Shown here piece by piece: positions 26,246-34,850 of a stretch of 64,000 bases of DNA (position 1 is its first letter; every line of letters starts with the position of its first letter). A program made the position numbers and the translations under genes. The notes under the pieces are model-generated. The model was not told where the DNA came from. It saw nothing but the letters and a program-made list of their open reading frames with translations, and searched no databases. This DNA comes from an uncultured Erysipelotrichaceae bacterium (GTDB lineage: Bacteria > Bacillota_I > Bacilli_A > Erysipelotrichales > Erysipelotrichaceae). The stretch lies in assembly GCA_947385085.1 (NCBI GenBank), contig CANDJN010000008.1:1-64000 (forward strand). The letters are read 5' to 3'.

Positions 26246-27569
26246 TTTCTTTCAATAACAAACATACACATTCAATCCCATATGTTTGTGGGAACATATC
26301 AACCGGCTGAATTTTATTGGTTTGATACCCGAGCTGTGCTAATATTTTAAGATCACGCGCTTGGGTAGCGGGATTACAGGATATATAGACAATTCGCTGA
26401 GGTGCTAACTGCGCGATGCTTTCCAATACTTGCTTATCACAGCCCTTGCGCGGAGGATCCAGCACAATGACATCAACGGTTTCTTTTTGTGTCATCAGAT
26501 GCATCGCATACTCATTCATATCAGCACAGATAAAATGCACATGATCATATTCATTGCGCTGTGCATTGACCTTAGCGTTTTCAATCGCTTCCGGCACAAT
26601 TTCAATTCCCGTCACTTTACGTGCATATTTGGCAAGGGCGAGAGTAATGGTGCCGACGCCGCAATACAAATCCATGACATTTTCTTTTCCACTCAACTGT
26701 GCAAAATCACAAGCAGTTTGATAGAGCACTTCCGTTTGCTTCGGGTTGACCTGATAAAATGATTTCATTGCGATTTGATATTTATTTCCATGACATTCAT
26801 CAATGATATAGGATCGCCCGTAAAGCAGAATCTCCTGATCGCCGAGAATGACGTTGTCATTGCGCGTATTGATGTTAAGCATTATGCTTTTGATTTGCGG
26901 GAATTGTGCGGTTAATGCTGCGACCATTCTATCACAATCAAAGGCCTGATCATTTTTTACAATAAAGACAACCATGACCTCATCACTGGCAATTGCATAT
27001 TTAATGAGTAAATGGCGAATAGCGACGTCAGCTCCATCTTTGGCCAATAGCGTCTTCACCGCCTTAAGAATCTGGTTCATGATCGGATGCTGGATTTTAC
27101 ATTCATCGGTATCAATTATCGTATGAGAATGTACACGATAAAAACCGCAGATTAATGAGCCTCCATCGTAACCAAAGGGGACTTGAGCCTTGTTGCGATA
27201 ATACCATGGATTTTCCATCCCCAAAACATCCTCTACCGGTGTCGAAATGCCTGCAATGCGCTGCATTACTGCTTCTACCTGTTGTTTTTTGAACATTTTT
27301 TGATGGTTGTAGGACATATGCTGGAGCTGACAGCCGCCGCATTGTGACGCAATCGGACATTGTGGCGTTATGCGATTTTCGCTTGACGTAAGCAGTTTAT
27401 GAAGTTTACCATAGCCGTAAGTCTTTTTAACCATCGTTACGATGATTTCCGCTTGCTCTTGCAACATCAAACCCTTCACAAAAAGGGGAAAGCCGTCTAT
27501 TTTTACCACGCCATTCCCATCATAGGTATAGCTCTCACATTGTGCAATGACAATATCGTTCTTTTTCAT
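26232..27569 (-). CDS. rlmD: 23S rRNA (uracil-C5)-methyltransferase RlmD-like
   Basis: 445 residues. An N-terminal TRAM domain (about 1-60) is followed by the iron-sulfur motif CPIASQCGGCQLQHM, then the SAM-binding DLYCGVGTITLALA, DPPRKGCD and the catalytic region ISCNPATQARDL. These identify the RumA/RlmD class that makes m5U in 23S rRNA; the position methylated (1939 or 747) cannot be decided here. The C-terminus YGIECVCLLLKEK is the element that recurs in relics A and D. No separate promoter fits between it and the upstream gene. Confidence 0.93.
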   Translation of the reverse strand: MKKNDIVIAQCESYTYDGNGVVKIDGFPLFVKGLMLQEQAEIIVTMVKKTYGYGKLHKLLTSSENRITPQCPIASQCGGCQLQHMSYNHQKMFKKQQVEAVMQRIAGISTPVEDVLGMENPWYYRNKAQVPFGYDGGSLICGFYRVHSHTIIDTDECKIQHPIMNQILKAVKTLLAKDGADVAIRHLLIKYAIASDEVMVVFIVKNDQAFDCDRMVAALTAQFPQIKSIMLNINTRNDNVILGDQEILLYGRSYIIDECHGNKYQIAMKSFYQVNPKQTEVLYQTACDFAQLSGKENVMDLYCGVGTITLALAKYARKVTGIEIVPEAIENAKVNAQRNEYDHVHFICADMNEYAMHLMTQKETVDVIVLDPPRKGCDKQVLESIAQLAPQRIVYISCNPATQARDLKILAQLGYQTNKIQPVDMFPQTYGIECVCLLLKEKECR

Positions 27570-27583
27570 AATGCCTCCATGTA

Positions 27584-27604
27584 AAAAGGGCTGTCTGCCC
27601 TTTT
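27584..27604 (-). terminator. Terminator/attenuator between the bitopic protein gene and rlmD
   Basis: AAAAGGGC ... GCCCTTTT, 5-nt loop. It overlaps the upstream stop codon and lies only a few bases before the rlmD RBS (GGAGGC), so rlmD expression depends on read-through or on a promoter inside the upstream gene. Confidence 0.65.
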
Positions 27605-28760
27605 ATTGTTCCGTCTGCTCATCTTTTGTCGGGGGATTGGAAGTATCCGGATTCAAGATTCCCTCAGCGCTTTGCTCATCCTTCGGCGAACTGAGCACAT
27701 CATCCACCGGTTCTTCTGCCGCCGCGTTTTTCGTGCGACTGATATGAATCTGTTTGGACTGTTCACTTGCTTCTGCGTCATTTTCAAGCAAAATGTTATA
27801 GGCACTGATTTCCAGATCATACATCTTCATCGTTTCCTCACCATTCTTCTTATTGGTGAAATACGTTTTAATCGGTAGTTTTTCATTGACCTTGTCATAG
27901 GCGAGCACAACCAGCTCTTTAATCTGTTCTTCATTTAAATCATCTTTTGTATCAATATTGATACGTAGTGTTGCGGATTTTAATGTAATTTCCACTTCAT
28001 CTGCATTATCAAATTGCAAGCTGTCTTTTAATGTGTTCAGATTTTCTTCGGTAATTTCAGGATCCAATGAATTTTTAAAGCGATCGCCCGTTACCGGAGA
28101 GCGTGAATTTTCTCGGGATCCGATGACGATATAGAGAAGAATTAGGCATGGAATAGCGATAACGGCAATGGTAGCCCATAACAAATAATTATGCTCTTTT
28201 GCGCCATCACTCTTTTGTCCCCCTGATTTCTTCAGCTTCTGATTTTTTAAGTCTTTTAGCTTTTGATCAAGCGTGCGCTTTTTTTCACTCGTTTTGGTTG
28301 TGGTCTGGGCTTTCTTGTTCTGTGGCTTGTTTGATTTATTGGTTGTTTGTTTGTTGTTTGTTTGTTGGTTGGCTGTTTTTTTAACCGGCCGGTTTTTATT
28401 TGCTTGGGCCTTTGGCTTTGCTTGTGAATTTGCCTGCGGTTTTGTTTTCGGCTTTTCGGTATTCGATTTTTCAGTTTTCGATTTTTCAGTTTTCGGCTTG
28501 CTTTGCGTACTAGCTTTCACCTCTGTTGTTGACTTTGTTTCCGGTTTTGATGTCGGCTTTTTCACGTCTTTATCTTTTACCGCATGCTTCAACTTGTTAT
28601 CGGTCTTATTCTCTGATTCGGAGGAAGCGGTATTTACAAGCGTGCTTTTTTGGCTCTTTCGCGAATGATCAGCCCATTTTTTCATTTCTTCCAGATCGGA
28701 CTTCATATCGTCCAGATCCGTATTCAATGATTCATGCTTTTTTTCATCCAGCTTATCCAT
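27603..28760 (-). CDS. Bitopic membrane protein with Lys/Thr-rich low-complexity N-terminus
   Basis: 385 residues. Residues 1-195 are charged low complexity (repeats of KTEKS/KPKT and stretches of N, Q, T and K), one membrane helix spans about 196-216 (WATIAVIAIPCLILLYIVIG), and the C-terminal 165 residues form a small alpha/beta domain ending in an acidic tail. The lysine-rich part is probably cytoplasmic and the C-terminal domain external. No family recognised. It may be in one transcript with rlmD. Confidence 0.6.
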   Translation of the reverse strand: MDKLDEKKHESLNTDLDDMKSDLEEMKKWADHSRKSQKSTLVNTASSESENKTDNKLKHAVKDKDVKKPTSKPETKSTTEVKASTQSKPKTEKSKTEKSNTEKPKTKPQANSQAKPKAQANKNRPVKKTANQQTNNKQTTNKSNKPQNKKAQTTTKTSEKKRTLDQKLKDLKNQKLKKSGGQKSDGAKEHNYLLWATIAVIAIPCLILLYIVIGSRENSRSPVTGDRFKNSLDPEITEENLNTLKDSLQFDNADEVEITLKSATLRINIDTKDDLNEEQIKELVVLAYDKVNEKLPIKTYFTNKKNGEETMKMYDLEISAYNILLENDAEASEQSKQIHISRTKNAAAEEPVDDVLSSPKDEQSAEGILNPDTSNPPTKDEQTEQ

Positions 28761-28870
28761 GCTTATCCACTCCTAACAATCTTTTCCTTTATTTTACTAA
28801 ATTATTGAGCATTTGACCATAACTTTATATGCTTTTGTCATGAAAACCAATAAAAATTCGTTTCTATCTT

Positions 28871-29488
28871 TTAGATATGTTCATTTATTTTTAAAATTGG
28901 TTTTAATGCTTTATAAACCATCCATGTGATAATGCAGGCGATGATCGCTTCTGCAATTCCGTTGGTGAAGATAACTCCTAATAATACAGATATAAGTGTT
29001 TGATAGGGAATGCTTAGAGCACTTGCGTATTCATGTCCAAAGAATATCATAATGAAGCCAAGAACAAGCACCGTGTTGGTTAAGGCGCCGCTGAGTGCTC
29101 CTGCAATCACAGCGCCGGATTCATTATGGAAATGCTTGATTCCAAAGGTATACACACTGGCAGCGCTGAACCCGATCAATACGCGGGGAACCAGTGCGAT
29201 GACAAGACTGGTAAAATTACCGCTCACATTGCCTATGGTAATAAAAGGTGAGAAACAAAAGGAAGTGACTCCCGGCGCAAAGGTCGCATTCCATACACTG
29301 CATAATCCAAAAATTAATCCCAATGCACAGCCGTATTTACGCCCCATGGTAATAGCGATGATGATCACCGGTATATGCATTAATGTAGCAGATAGCGGAC
29401 CGATTCGTAAAAATCCCAATGGTGTGAACAATAAGATCAGTTCAATTGCCAAAAAGAAGGCAAACAGCGTTAAGTTTTTTGTTTTCAT
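28871..29488 (-). CDS. ECF transporter S component (PanT-like)
   Basis: 205 residues, about six membrane helices, RBS AGGAGG. The segment LGFLRIGPLSATLMHIPVII and the internal GALTNTVLVLG region resemble pantothenate-type S components that pair with the shared EcfAA'T module, which is not in the window. The vitamin is therefore tentative. A start-proximal inverted repeat lies upstream. Confidence 0.75.
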   Translation of the reverse strand: MKTKNLTLFAFFLAIELILLFTPLGFLRIGPLSATLMHIPVIIIAITMGRKYGCALGLIFGLCSVWNATFAPGVTSFCFSPFITIGNVSGNFTSLVIALVPRVLIGFSAASVYTFGIKHFHNESGAVIAGALSGALTNTVLVLGFIMIFFGHEYASALSIPYQTLISVLLGVIFTNGIAEAIIACIITWMVYKALKPILKINEHI

Positions 29489-29532
29489 TTTTCCTCCTAC
29501 TTTCGCTCATAAAGATGCGATGTTTCCTTGAA

Positions 29533-29612
29533 GTATTATAAAATACCAACAACGACCATTGATTTGTGTCAAGGGGATCACAATCAAATCTGTTTGATGG
29601 TTTTTATAATAC
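29533..29612. promoter_or_regulatory. Widely spaced inverted repeat containing divergent TATAAT boxes
   Basis: GTATTATAAA at 29533 is mirrored by TTTATAATAC ending at 29612, so a TATAAT faces each way. It lies in the 328-bp gap between the ECF gene (minus) and an XRE gene (plus), the only organised sequence I see there besides AT-rich filler. Confidence 0.4.
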
Positions 29613-29816
29613 GCTCATTATAAGCACATTTGCGATAGAATGCAAGAGCATGGCATATCCAATAAAATAAAAAGACAAGAAATTTTATAAGGTAATAATA
29701 AAGGTATATATAATATAGTGCTGCACAACTTAATTTAAAAATAATACACTTTATTTATAAAATATTAAAAAGGCAGTGCAAATGGATTATACTTTGATGT
29801 AGAATGAGGTGAGTTT

Positions 29817-30173
29817 ATGAAAAATGATTACAATAAGACGAAGCAATCGAAGATGGGACAATGCATAAAAGAAGCACGTTTAAAGGTGAATTTGACACAA
29901 GAGGAATTTGGTAATATGCTGGGAATATCCATATCGGCAATCAGTCGATATGAAAATGGCCGGGCAAGTCCATGCCTAAAAACACTGATTCATATCGCTG
30001 CGACTACTCAAACACCTGTGGAACGATTTTTTGATGCTCCGGCGAATCAGAAGCAGATGGATGAATATCATGATGCTTTATGCAGAATCAATGATTTGTG
30101 TTTGAGATTTTCCTTGCAAGATCTAAAACTGATTATCAAGCTTTTACAGCGAATGAACAATGCAAAAGATTAA
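29817..30173 (+). CDS. XRE-family regulator, first of a tandem pair
   Basis: 118 residues, RBS GAGGTGAG. Residues 15-70 are a classical XRE helix-turn-helix (IKEARLKVNLTQEEFGNMLG, ISAISRYENGRASPCLKTL). The C-terminal 45 residues (FDAPANQ..., LCLRFSLQDLKLIIKLLQRM) match the second paralogue at 30464, giving a short dimerisation-type tail. The target is unknown. The upstream AACTTAATTTAAAA resembles half of the inverted repeat before the paralogue. Confidence 0.85.
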   Translation: MKNDYNKTKQSKMGQCIKEARLKVNLTQEEFGNMLGISISAISRYENGRASPCLKTLIHIAATTQTPVERFFDAPANQKQMDEYHDALCRINDLCLRFSLQDLKLIIKLLQRMNNAKD

Positions 30174-30370
30174 GCCATAAAGCCATATGCAGCGTAGGAT
30201 TTGATTTTTAATTGATATTTGGATTATTATAGGGTAAGTGTATAACAGGGTGGTGAAGCGATGAAGCCGCTTGTTTAAACTGCATTTTCGATGTCTTTTC
30301 AATTTCTAACAAAAAAGTTAAGAAAGAATATCAGTGTTAAATCATGCGCTATAATGGGATATATATGCGC

Positions 30371-30402
30371 TAAATTAACTTAAATGTAAGAAAGTTAATT
30401 TA
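30371..30402. promoter_or_regulatory. Perfect inverted repeat, candidate XRE operator
   Basis: TAAATTAACTT and AAGTTAATTTA arms of 11 bp with a 10-nt spacer, just upstream of a TTAATA/TATACT promoter for the XRE gene at 30464. The rest of the 290-bp gap between the two XRE genes holds no recognisable gene. Confidence 0.55.
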
Positions 30403-30463
30403 AAAGATATTAATATTTGTGAGGAATTGTTTTATACTTAAAGAGTAAATTGAGGTTAGATAT

Positions 30464-30814
30464 ATGAGAAAAAATGAATATCCGATTAACAAATCAGAAA
30501 TGGGAAAACGAATTAAAGAAGCACGACGCAAAGTACATTTAACGCAGTTGGAATTGGGAAACAAGGTTAATGTGACAGATGTTGCCATCAGCAGGTATGA
30601 GCATGGGCGGGTAACACCAAGGTTAAAAACGCTTGTTGCCATTGCGGTAATAACGAAAACTCCGATTGAGTGGTTCTTCGATATGCCCGCGGATCACAAT
30701 GATCTGGATGAGTTTAATGCGGCTTTGCATGAAATTCAAGATCTGTGTCTTTCCATGACACTAGAGGATTTGGAATATGTGATCTCGTTTTTAAAGCGTA
30801 TCAGCAGTAAGTAA
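30464..30814 (+). CDS. XRE-family regulator, second of a tandem pair
   Basis: 116 residues, paralogous to the gene at 29817 over its whole length (KEARRKVHLTQLELGNKV, DVAISRYEHGRVTPRLKTL, FDMPADH, LTLEDLEYVISFLKRI-type tail). Adjacent duplicates with separate promoters suggest cross- or self-regulation. Confidence 0.85.
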   Translation: MRKNEYPINKSEMGKRIKEARRKVHLTQLELGNKVNVTDVAISRYEHGRVTPRLKTLVAIAVITKTPIEWFFDMPADHNDLDEFNAALHEIQDLCLSMTLEDLEYVISFLKRISSK

Positions 30815-30921
30815 AAGTATCACAAGTTTGTCGCCTTCATACGGCAAAACATAGTTTTTGCATGCCTTTCTTAATCAATGTTATCAAGTAAGATGTTGGT
30901 TATGCATATTATCGGACAATA

Positions 30922-30958
30922 GAAAAAGTAGTCTGTACCCATTTCAGACTACTTTTTC
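30922..30958. terminator. Bidirectional terminator
   Basis: Perfect 14-bp stem GAAAAAGTAGTCTG/CAGACTACTTTTTC with A/T runs. It ends the XRE transcript and any minus-strand transcript from the 31-kb peptide gene. Confidence 0.85.
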
Positions 30959-31044
30959 GCATTAAGTTTCGAATCCGAATGACTTTGTAACACCTCTTGA
31001 TACAATAAGGTTTATAGGGCAGTTCAACCAAGTCCATATGAGGG

Positions 31045-31065
31045 TATAAAACGTAACGTTTTATA
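31045..31065. promoter_or_regulatory. Isolated perfect palindrome
   Basis: Arms TATAAAACGT and ACGTTTTATA around a central A. It lies in non-coding sequence downstream of the 43-residue ORF and could be a protein-binding site. The rest of 30960-31213 shows nothing else I can name. Confidence 0.4.
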
Positions 31066-31213
31066 TGCACTATGGATGCAATGAAATATGGAAAAGGATG
31101 GAGTGCCCCCACGTTGATGCCTTATTCTCCAATCTTCTAGTATCTCCCTGTGAACCAGAATTTTGAATGTAATTTTAATGATTCTTTGTAAAAATGTAAT
31201 ACTGTTGTTATGA

Positions 31214-31345
31214 CTATGCGTGTGATAATAAAATGTGTCTTGAGATTGCGACCGGTTCAGGCTGATCTTCCCCAGATGTCTGAGTAGCCACAAACGCACC
31301 CATTAAGCACAATCCGCATAATGCAGAAATGACTAATTTTTTCAT
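31214..31345 (-). CDS. 43-residue secreted peptide precursor (candidate signalling peptide)
   Basis: ATG at 31345 with AAGGAG 8 nt upstream, stop TAG at 31214-31216. The N-terminus MKKLVISALCGLCLMGAFV is a convincing signal peptide. The exported tail is TSGEDQPEPVAISRHILLSHA. Size and layout match Phr/PapR/NprX-type propeptides, and the gene lies on the same strand downstream of an HTH-TPR regulator, as in rap-phr and nprR-nprX. It has its own promoter (31406-31434). An alternative is that it is the start of a decayed longer secreted protein, since coding-like text continues in other frames. Confidence 0.5.
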   Translation of the reverse strand: MKKLVISALCGLCLMGAFVATQTSGEDQPEPVAISRHILLSHA

Positions 31346-31380
31346 TTTCCTGTCTCCTTTATTCAATTTTCAAAAGGAAT

Positions 31381-31392
31381 TGATGGCCATCA
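31381..31392. promoter_or_regulatory. 12-bp palindrome in the peptide gene leader
   Basis: Perfect palindrome TGATGGCCATCA about 7-18 bases after the predicted start of transcription, between promoter and RBS. A plausible operator for the adjacent HTH protein, though unproven. Confidence 0.35.
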
Positions 31393-31405
31393 TTTCCACG
31401 CTCAT

Positions 31406-31434
31406 ATAATAATCCAAACAGAAATTGAATACAA
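31406..31434 (-). promoter_or_regulatory. Promoter of the 43-residue peptide gene
   Basis: On the minus strand TTGTAT, 17 bp, TATTAT, about 60 bp before the ATG. Confidence 0.55.
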
Positions 31435-31463
31435 TAAAATCGCCGCGAGTTAAAGTCGAATCG

Positions 31464-31490
31464 AAAAAACGCGGATTATCCGCGTTTTTT
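31464..31490. terminator. Strong hairpin terminator between HTH-TPR gene and peptide gene
   Basis: Perfect 12-bp stem AAAAAACGCGGA/TCCGCGTTTTTT with a 3-nt loop, inside a longer imperfect palindrome (AAGTCGAA ... TTCGACTT). Confidence 0.8.
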
Positions 31491-31565
31491 CATTTCGACT
31501 TGAGTTCACGAGGGGATAAAACACCCTTTTTAGCGTGAAAATATTGAAAATGAATGAAAATTCAT

Positions 31566-31596
31566 GAAAAAAACTCGCAATCAATAATCACGAGTT
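31566..31596 (-). terminator. HTH-TPR gene terminator
   Basis: On the minus strand AACTCG ... CGAGTT followed by TTTTT, overlapping the stop region of the gene. Confidence 0.65.
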
Positions 31597-32842
31597 AAAC
31601 TTTTTTGGTCTTCTTAATGTAAATCTTCAATGTTTTGTAATGATTGGTCTGCTCAATTAGTATAGTCAGTTCTTCCTGAAACATTTCCACAATGAGTTCA
31701 TCGTCCGGATAAATCAGCGGCAAGATCTCATCCATTAAGAAATTTTCGGATTGTTCTGCCGAGATGTGTCCAAGCTTGGAATAGTATGTATAAATCTTGG
31801 CATATATGGGTAGTAACATATTCTGTTCTTCTTCTGTATAATATGGAATTACTATATTTTGACCTAACATATGTTGCGCATAGGCCAAATACACAAAACC
31901 ATGTTTCTTCATTTTAAGATCATTTTCAATGCATCTTTGCATCATTTCAATGACTTTGGAATACTCCTTTATCTTTAAATAAGCAGCACCTAAGCTAAAA
32001 TAAACTTCAGCTAGCTTTTGCTTCGGGATTGAATACTCTTGTATCATTTTCTTGATTTTCTCTTCAATTTGACGTAATTCGTATACATCAAAATAGCTCT
32101 TATGGATCAATTCCTGATTATATAAATCGATTAAGCGCATGATATTCTTTTTCTCTACCCATTCGGATTCTAACTCTTGAAATAATGCATATAATTTAGA
32201 ATTGTAGTCTTCTGCTAGATAATATAATAATGTGCACAATTTGTTGAAATCCGCTTTACTGGAGGCAATATTCAGATCATAAAAGAGATCACGATATTCT
32301 TCACTGTCAAAATCAAGAAAGGCAGAATAAAAGACGAGCAGTTTTATGATTTCATCCCATTCATCTGAGAATTCTTCAAGCATGTCGATAAAGAAGTGCC
32401 GATCATCACGTGATAAATTCTCTTTGTTAAGGTAATGCTTTTCTACTGCCTTAACAACACGATACAAATCACCATACCATAGGTAATCTTTTACATTTGT
32501 TAAACAATCGCTTAACTGTTGCGTTATGGACTTAATCTCGTCCAAATCATAAAATTCAAGCGCATGATAAAGACGCTTTGTGAGCGGTGGTATCTGTTGA
32601 TCTATTTCTGGATTATGTGTGATTTTAAAACCCAGTTTCTCTGCCAACAAAATATAATTATCATGAAAACGGCCGGCAAGACCTTTCTCCATGTTAATCA
32701 GAGCATTCTGTGAACAAATGTCTTTGCAGAATTCTTTTTGTGTCCATCGGTAAGCGTTATTGGAAATATGTAATTGATGTTTACGATTCGCTCTGATTGA
32801 TAGCCCATATCTGCCAAGCTTTTCTTTGGTTATTCTATCCAT
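31595..32842 (-). CDS. HTH-TPR regulator, RRNPP-like
   Basis: 415 residues from ATG 32842, which has GAGGGGG 7 nt upstream; a longer frame to 32890 has no site. Residues 1-70 form a divergent XRE helix-turn-helix (RWTQKEFCKDICSQNALINMEKGL). The rest is helical with TPR-like repeats (KQKLAEVYFSLGAAYLKIKEYSKVIEMMQ near 280-310, LAYAQHMLGQN). This is the architecture of peptide-binding RRNPP regulators (PlcR, NprR, Rgg, PrgX). The short secreted ORF 250 bp downstream on the same strand is a candidate ligand. Confidence 0.75.
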   Translation of the reverse strand: MDRITKEKLGRYGLSIRANRKHQLHISNNAYRWTQKEFCKDICSQNALINMEKGLAGRFHDNYILLAEKLGFKITHNPEIDQQIPPLTKRLYHALEFYDLDEIKSITQQLSDCLTNVKDYLWYGDLYRVVKAVEKHYLNKENLSRDDRHFFIDMLEEFSDEWDEIIKLLVFYSAFLDFDSEEYRDLFYDLNIASSKADFNKLCTLLYYLAEDYNSKLYALFQELESEWVEKKNIMRLIDLYNQELIHKSYFDVYELRQIEEKIKKMIQEYSIPKQKLAEVYFSLGAAYLKIKEYSKVIEMMQRCIENDLKMKKHGFVYLAYAQHMLGQNIVIPYYTEEEQNMLLPIYAKIYTYYSKLGHISAEQSENFLMDEILPLIYPDDELIVEMFQEELTILIEQTNHYKTLKIYIKKTKKV

Positions 32843-33162
32843 AGTTTTGCCCCCTCTATCTTTTACCAGTTTACATTTTTCTATAGGCACATTATAGCAC
32901 TATTATAACAAATTTCCAATATTTGTAAATTTTCTTATTGCTTAAACATACTAAGATATCTACTACAAAGATAAGCTATTTGATGAATCAATTCTGAAGT
33001 CAATTGAATATTGATTCCCTTTATGGGAATGCTATGGGAATCTGATCAAAATCTTGTAAAAAGATTATGAGAATACGGAATCTCGTAGCAATTTAAAAGG
33101 TTCTATATTATAATAGAGACCTGAACTTGAGTAATAGCCTGAATTTGAATGAGGTGTGTATG

Positions 33163-34740
33163 ATGAATAAAAAACCAAAACGTCGATATACTCGATTGAT
33201 TGATTTAATATTGAATGTGATTCTTTTCATGGTTTTTATTTATACCACATGGAAGGCAATCCGTTTGAATATGTTGCCAATGAATTGGCTGATGGCAATG
33301 ATTATAATTTTTGTTTTGATTTTCCTTATATTCTTTGTATTGATGCTGAAACGCTCTCCCAAATGGGTTATCATTTTAAAGCGTATCGTATTAATAGGAT
33401 TGTGTTTTGTAGTTGGCTTTATGGGGTACTCCATGGGAAATGTTACTGCCGCGGTGGAAAAGGTTTCTATTAAGGATAATAATGAACCAATCAAGATCTA
33501 TTTACTTGCGCCTAAGGATGGTGACATCAGCAAAACTGATGATTTAAGCGGACGCTCCTTGGGCATACAGCGTGGAACAGATCGCGATAATACCGATTAT
33601 GGATTGGCACAGTTGGAAAATACGCTATCAAAACCCGCGGTATATAATGAAGAGATTGCCTATTCTACCTTGGCCGACTTGTTTATGGCGAAAATGGTAG
33701 ATGGAATGATGATTTCTGATACGTATTTGGACATGTTAAATGCCAATGTGGAAGGCTTTCAAGATAGTTATACTATTATTGACACTTATGAGCGTGAGCG
33801 CCCGAAAAACACCGCAAATCAAAAGGATATCACAAAAGAAGGTTTTACGTTGTTGATCAGTGGTGTAGATGAAATGGGATCAGCGGATATGACCTCATTA
33901 TCCGATGTTAATATTTTATTGTTTGTAAATCCTTTGTCCAATTCCATTACGATGGTTTCGTTGCATCGTGATTCACTGATGCCGCGTCCTTCCTTAGGCA
34001 ATGTGAGTGACAAGCTGACCCATACTGGATGGGGAGGCGTTGATGATACGGTGGAGACCGTGGAAGAATTCTTTGGTATTGATGTGGATTATTATGCGAA
34101 GGTAAGCTTTTCTTCACTGATTGAAATCGTTGATGCGATCGGGGGCATTGATGTCGATGTGGAAATCAGCTTTACGGAACAGGATGAAAACCGCAGTTTT
34201 GCTCAGGAAGATTTAATCAAACTGGAAGCAGGCCGCCAGCATCTTAACGGCAGACAAGCTCTAGCTTACGCACGTCATCGCAAGACCGCTAACTATGATG
34301 TGGCAGGTCGTGAACGAGCGCAGGAGCGAATCATCAAGGCGATTATTGATAAGCTGTTAACACCGGAAGGGATCACCCTTTATGTTAATCAATTAATGGA
34401 TACTGTACCGAAATATGTGGTAACCGATATGCCGGGAAAGCAAATCACTTCTTTTATTCGTGGTGAATTACAGGAATTGAAACCATGGAGTATTCAATCG
34501 ATTGTAATCGATCACGGTATCTATGATACGCGGATGGTGCCGAATTTGACAGTAGGAGCGGACTGTTACTTATGGAATCAATATGATTATGCTAATGTAT
34601 TGGATGCTTACGAAGCCAATCTGAAAACATTAAATTTTAATGATTTCTTATTCAGCTTTCCCGAATATATGAAATACTTACCGGAAGTTTCAGATTCCAC
34701 GAGTATTGTTTGGGATTTTATGGCAATATCGCCGCATTGA
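33163..34740 (+). CDS. LytR-CpsA-Psr family ligase
   Basis: 525 residues from ATG 33163 (GAGGTG 6 nt upstream; ATG 33160 is too close). Three membrane helices occupy residues 1-90, followed by an accessory domain (about 95-210) and the LCP domain (about 220-410) with ISGVDEMG, VSLHRDS, GIDVDYYAKVSFSSLIEIVDAIGGIDVDV and the Arg-containing ALAYARHRK ... GRERAQERII. These enzymes transfer lipid-linked glycopolymers such as teichoic acid or capsule to peptidoglycan outside the cell. A TATAAT at 33109-33114 is a likely -10. Confidence 0.92.
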   Translation: MNKKPKRRYTRLIDLILNVILFMVFIYTTWKAIRLNMLPMNWLMAMIIIFVLIFLIFFVLMLKRSPKWVIILKRIVLIGLCFVVGFMGYSMGNVTAAVEKVSIKDNNEPIKIYLLAPKDGDISKTDDLSGRSLGIQRGTDRDNTDYGLAQLENTLSKPAVYNEEIAYSTLADLFMAKMVDGMMISDTYLDMLNANVEGFQDSYTIIDTYERERPKNTANQKDITKEGFTLLISGVDEMGSADMTSLSDVNILLFVNPLSNSITMVSLHRDSLMPRPSLGNVSDKLTHTGWGGVDDTVETVEEFFGIDVDYYAKVSFSSLIEIVDAIGGIDVDVEISFTEQDENRSFAQEDLIKLEAGRQHLNGRQALAYARHRKTANYDVAGRERAQERIIKAIIDKLLTPEGITLYVNQLMDTVPKYVVTDMPGKQITSFIRGELQELKPWSIQSIVIDHGIYDTRMVPNLTVGADCYLWNQYDYANVLDAYEANLKTLNFNDFLFSFPEYMKYLPEVSDSTSIVWDFMAISPH

Positions 34741-34850
34741 TAAAAGCGGTTTTAACAAGTGCTTTTCAAAGTAGGAATGGTGTAAAATAGATTCACAATT
34801 ATCACATCCTGTGGTAAGATATGAATGTTCGTATTGAGAGGAGGGGCCTT

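Noticed and set aside
28273..28668. 131-codon Phe/Leu/Cys-rich frame
   Set aside because: Complement of the Lys-rich low-complexity part of the minus-strand gene.
31024..31299. 91-codon frame downstream of and overlapping the 43-residue ORF
   Set aside because: No RBS and overlaps the better supported short ORF in another frame; at most a relic of a decayed gene.
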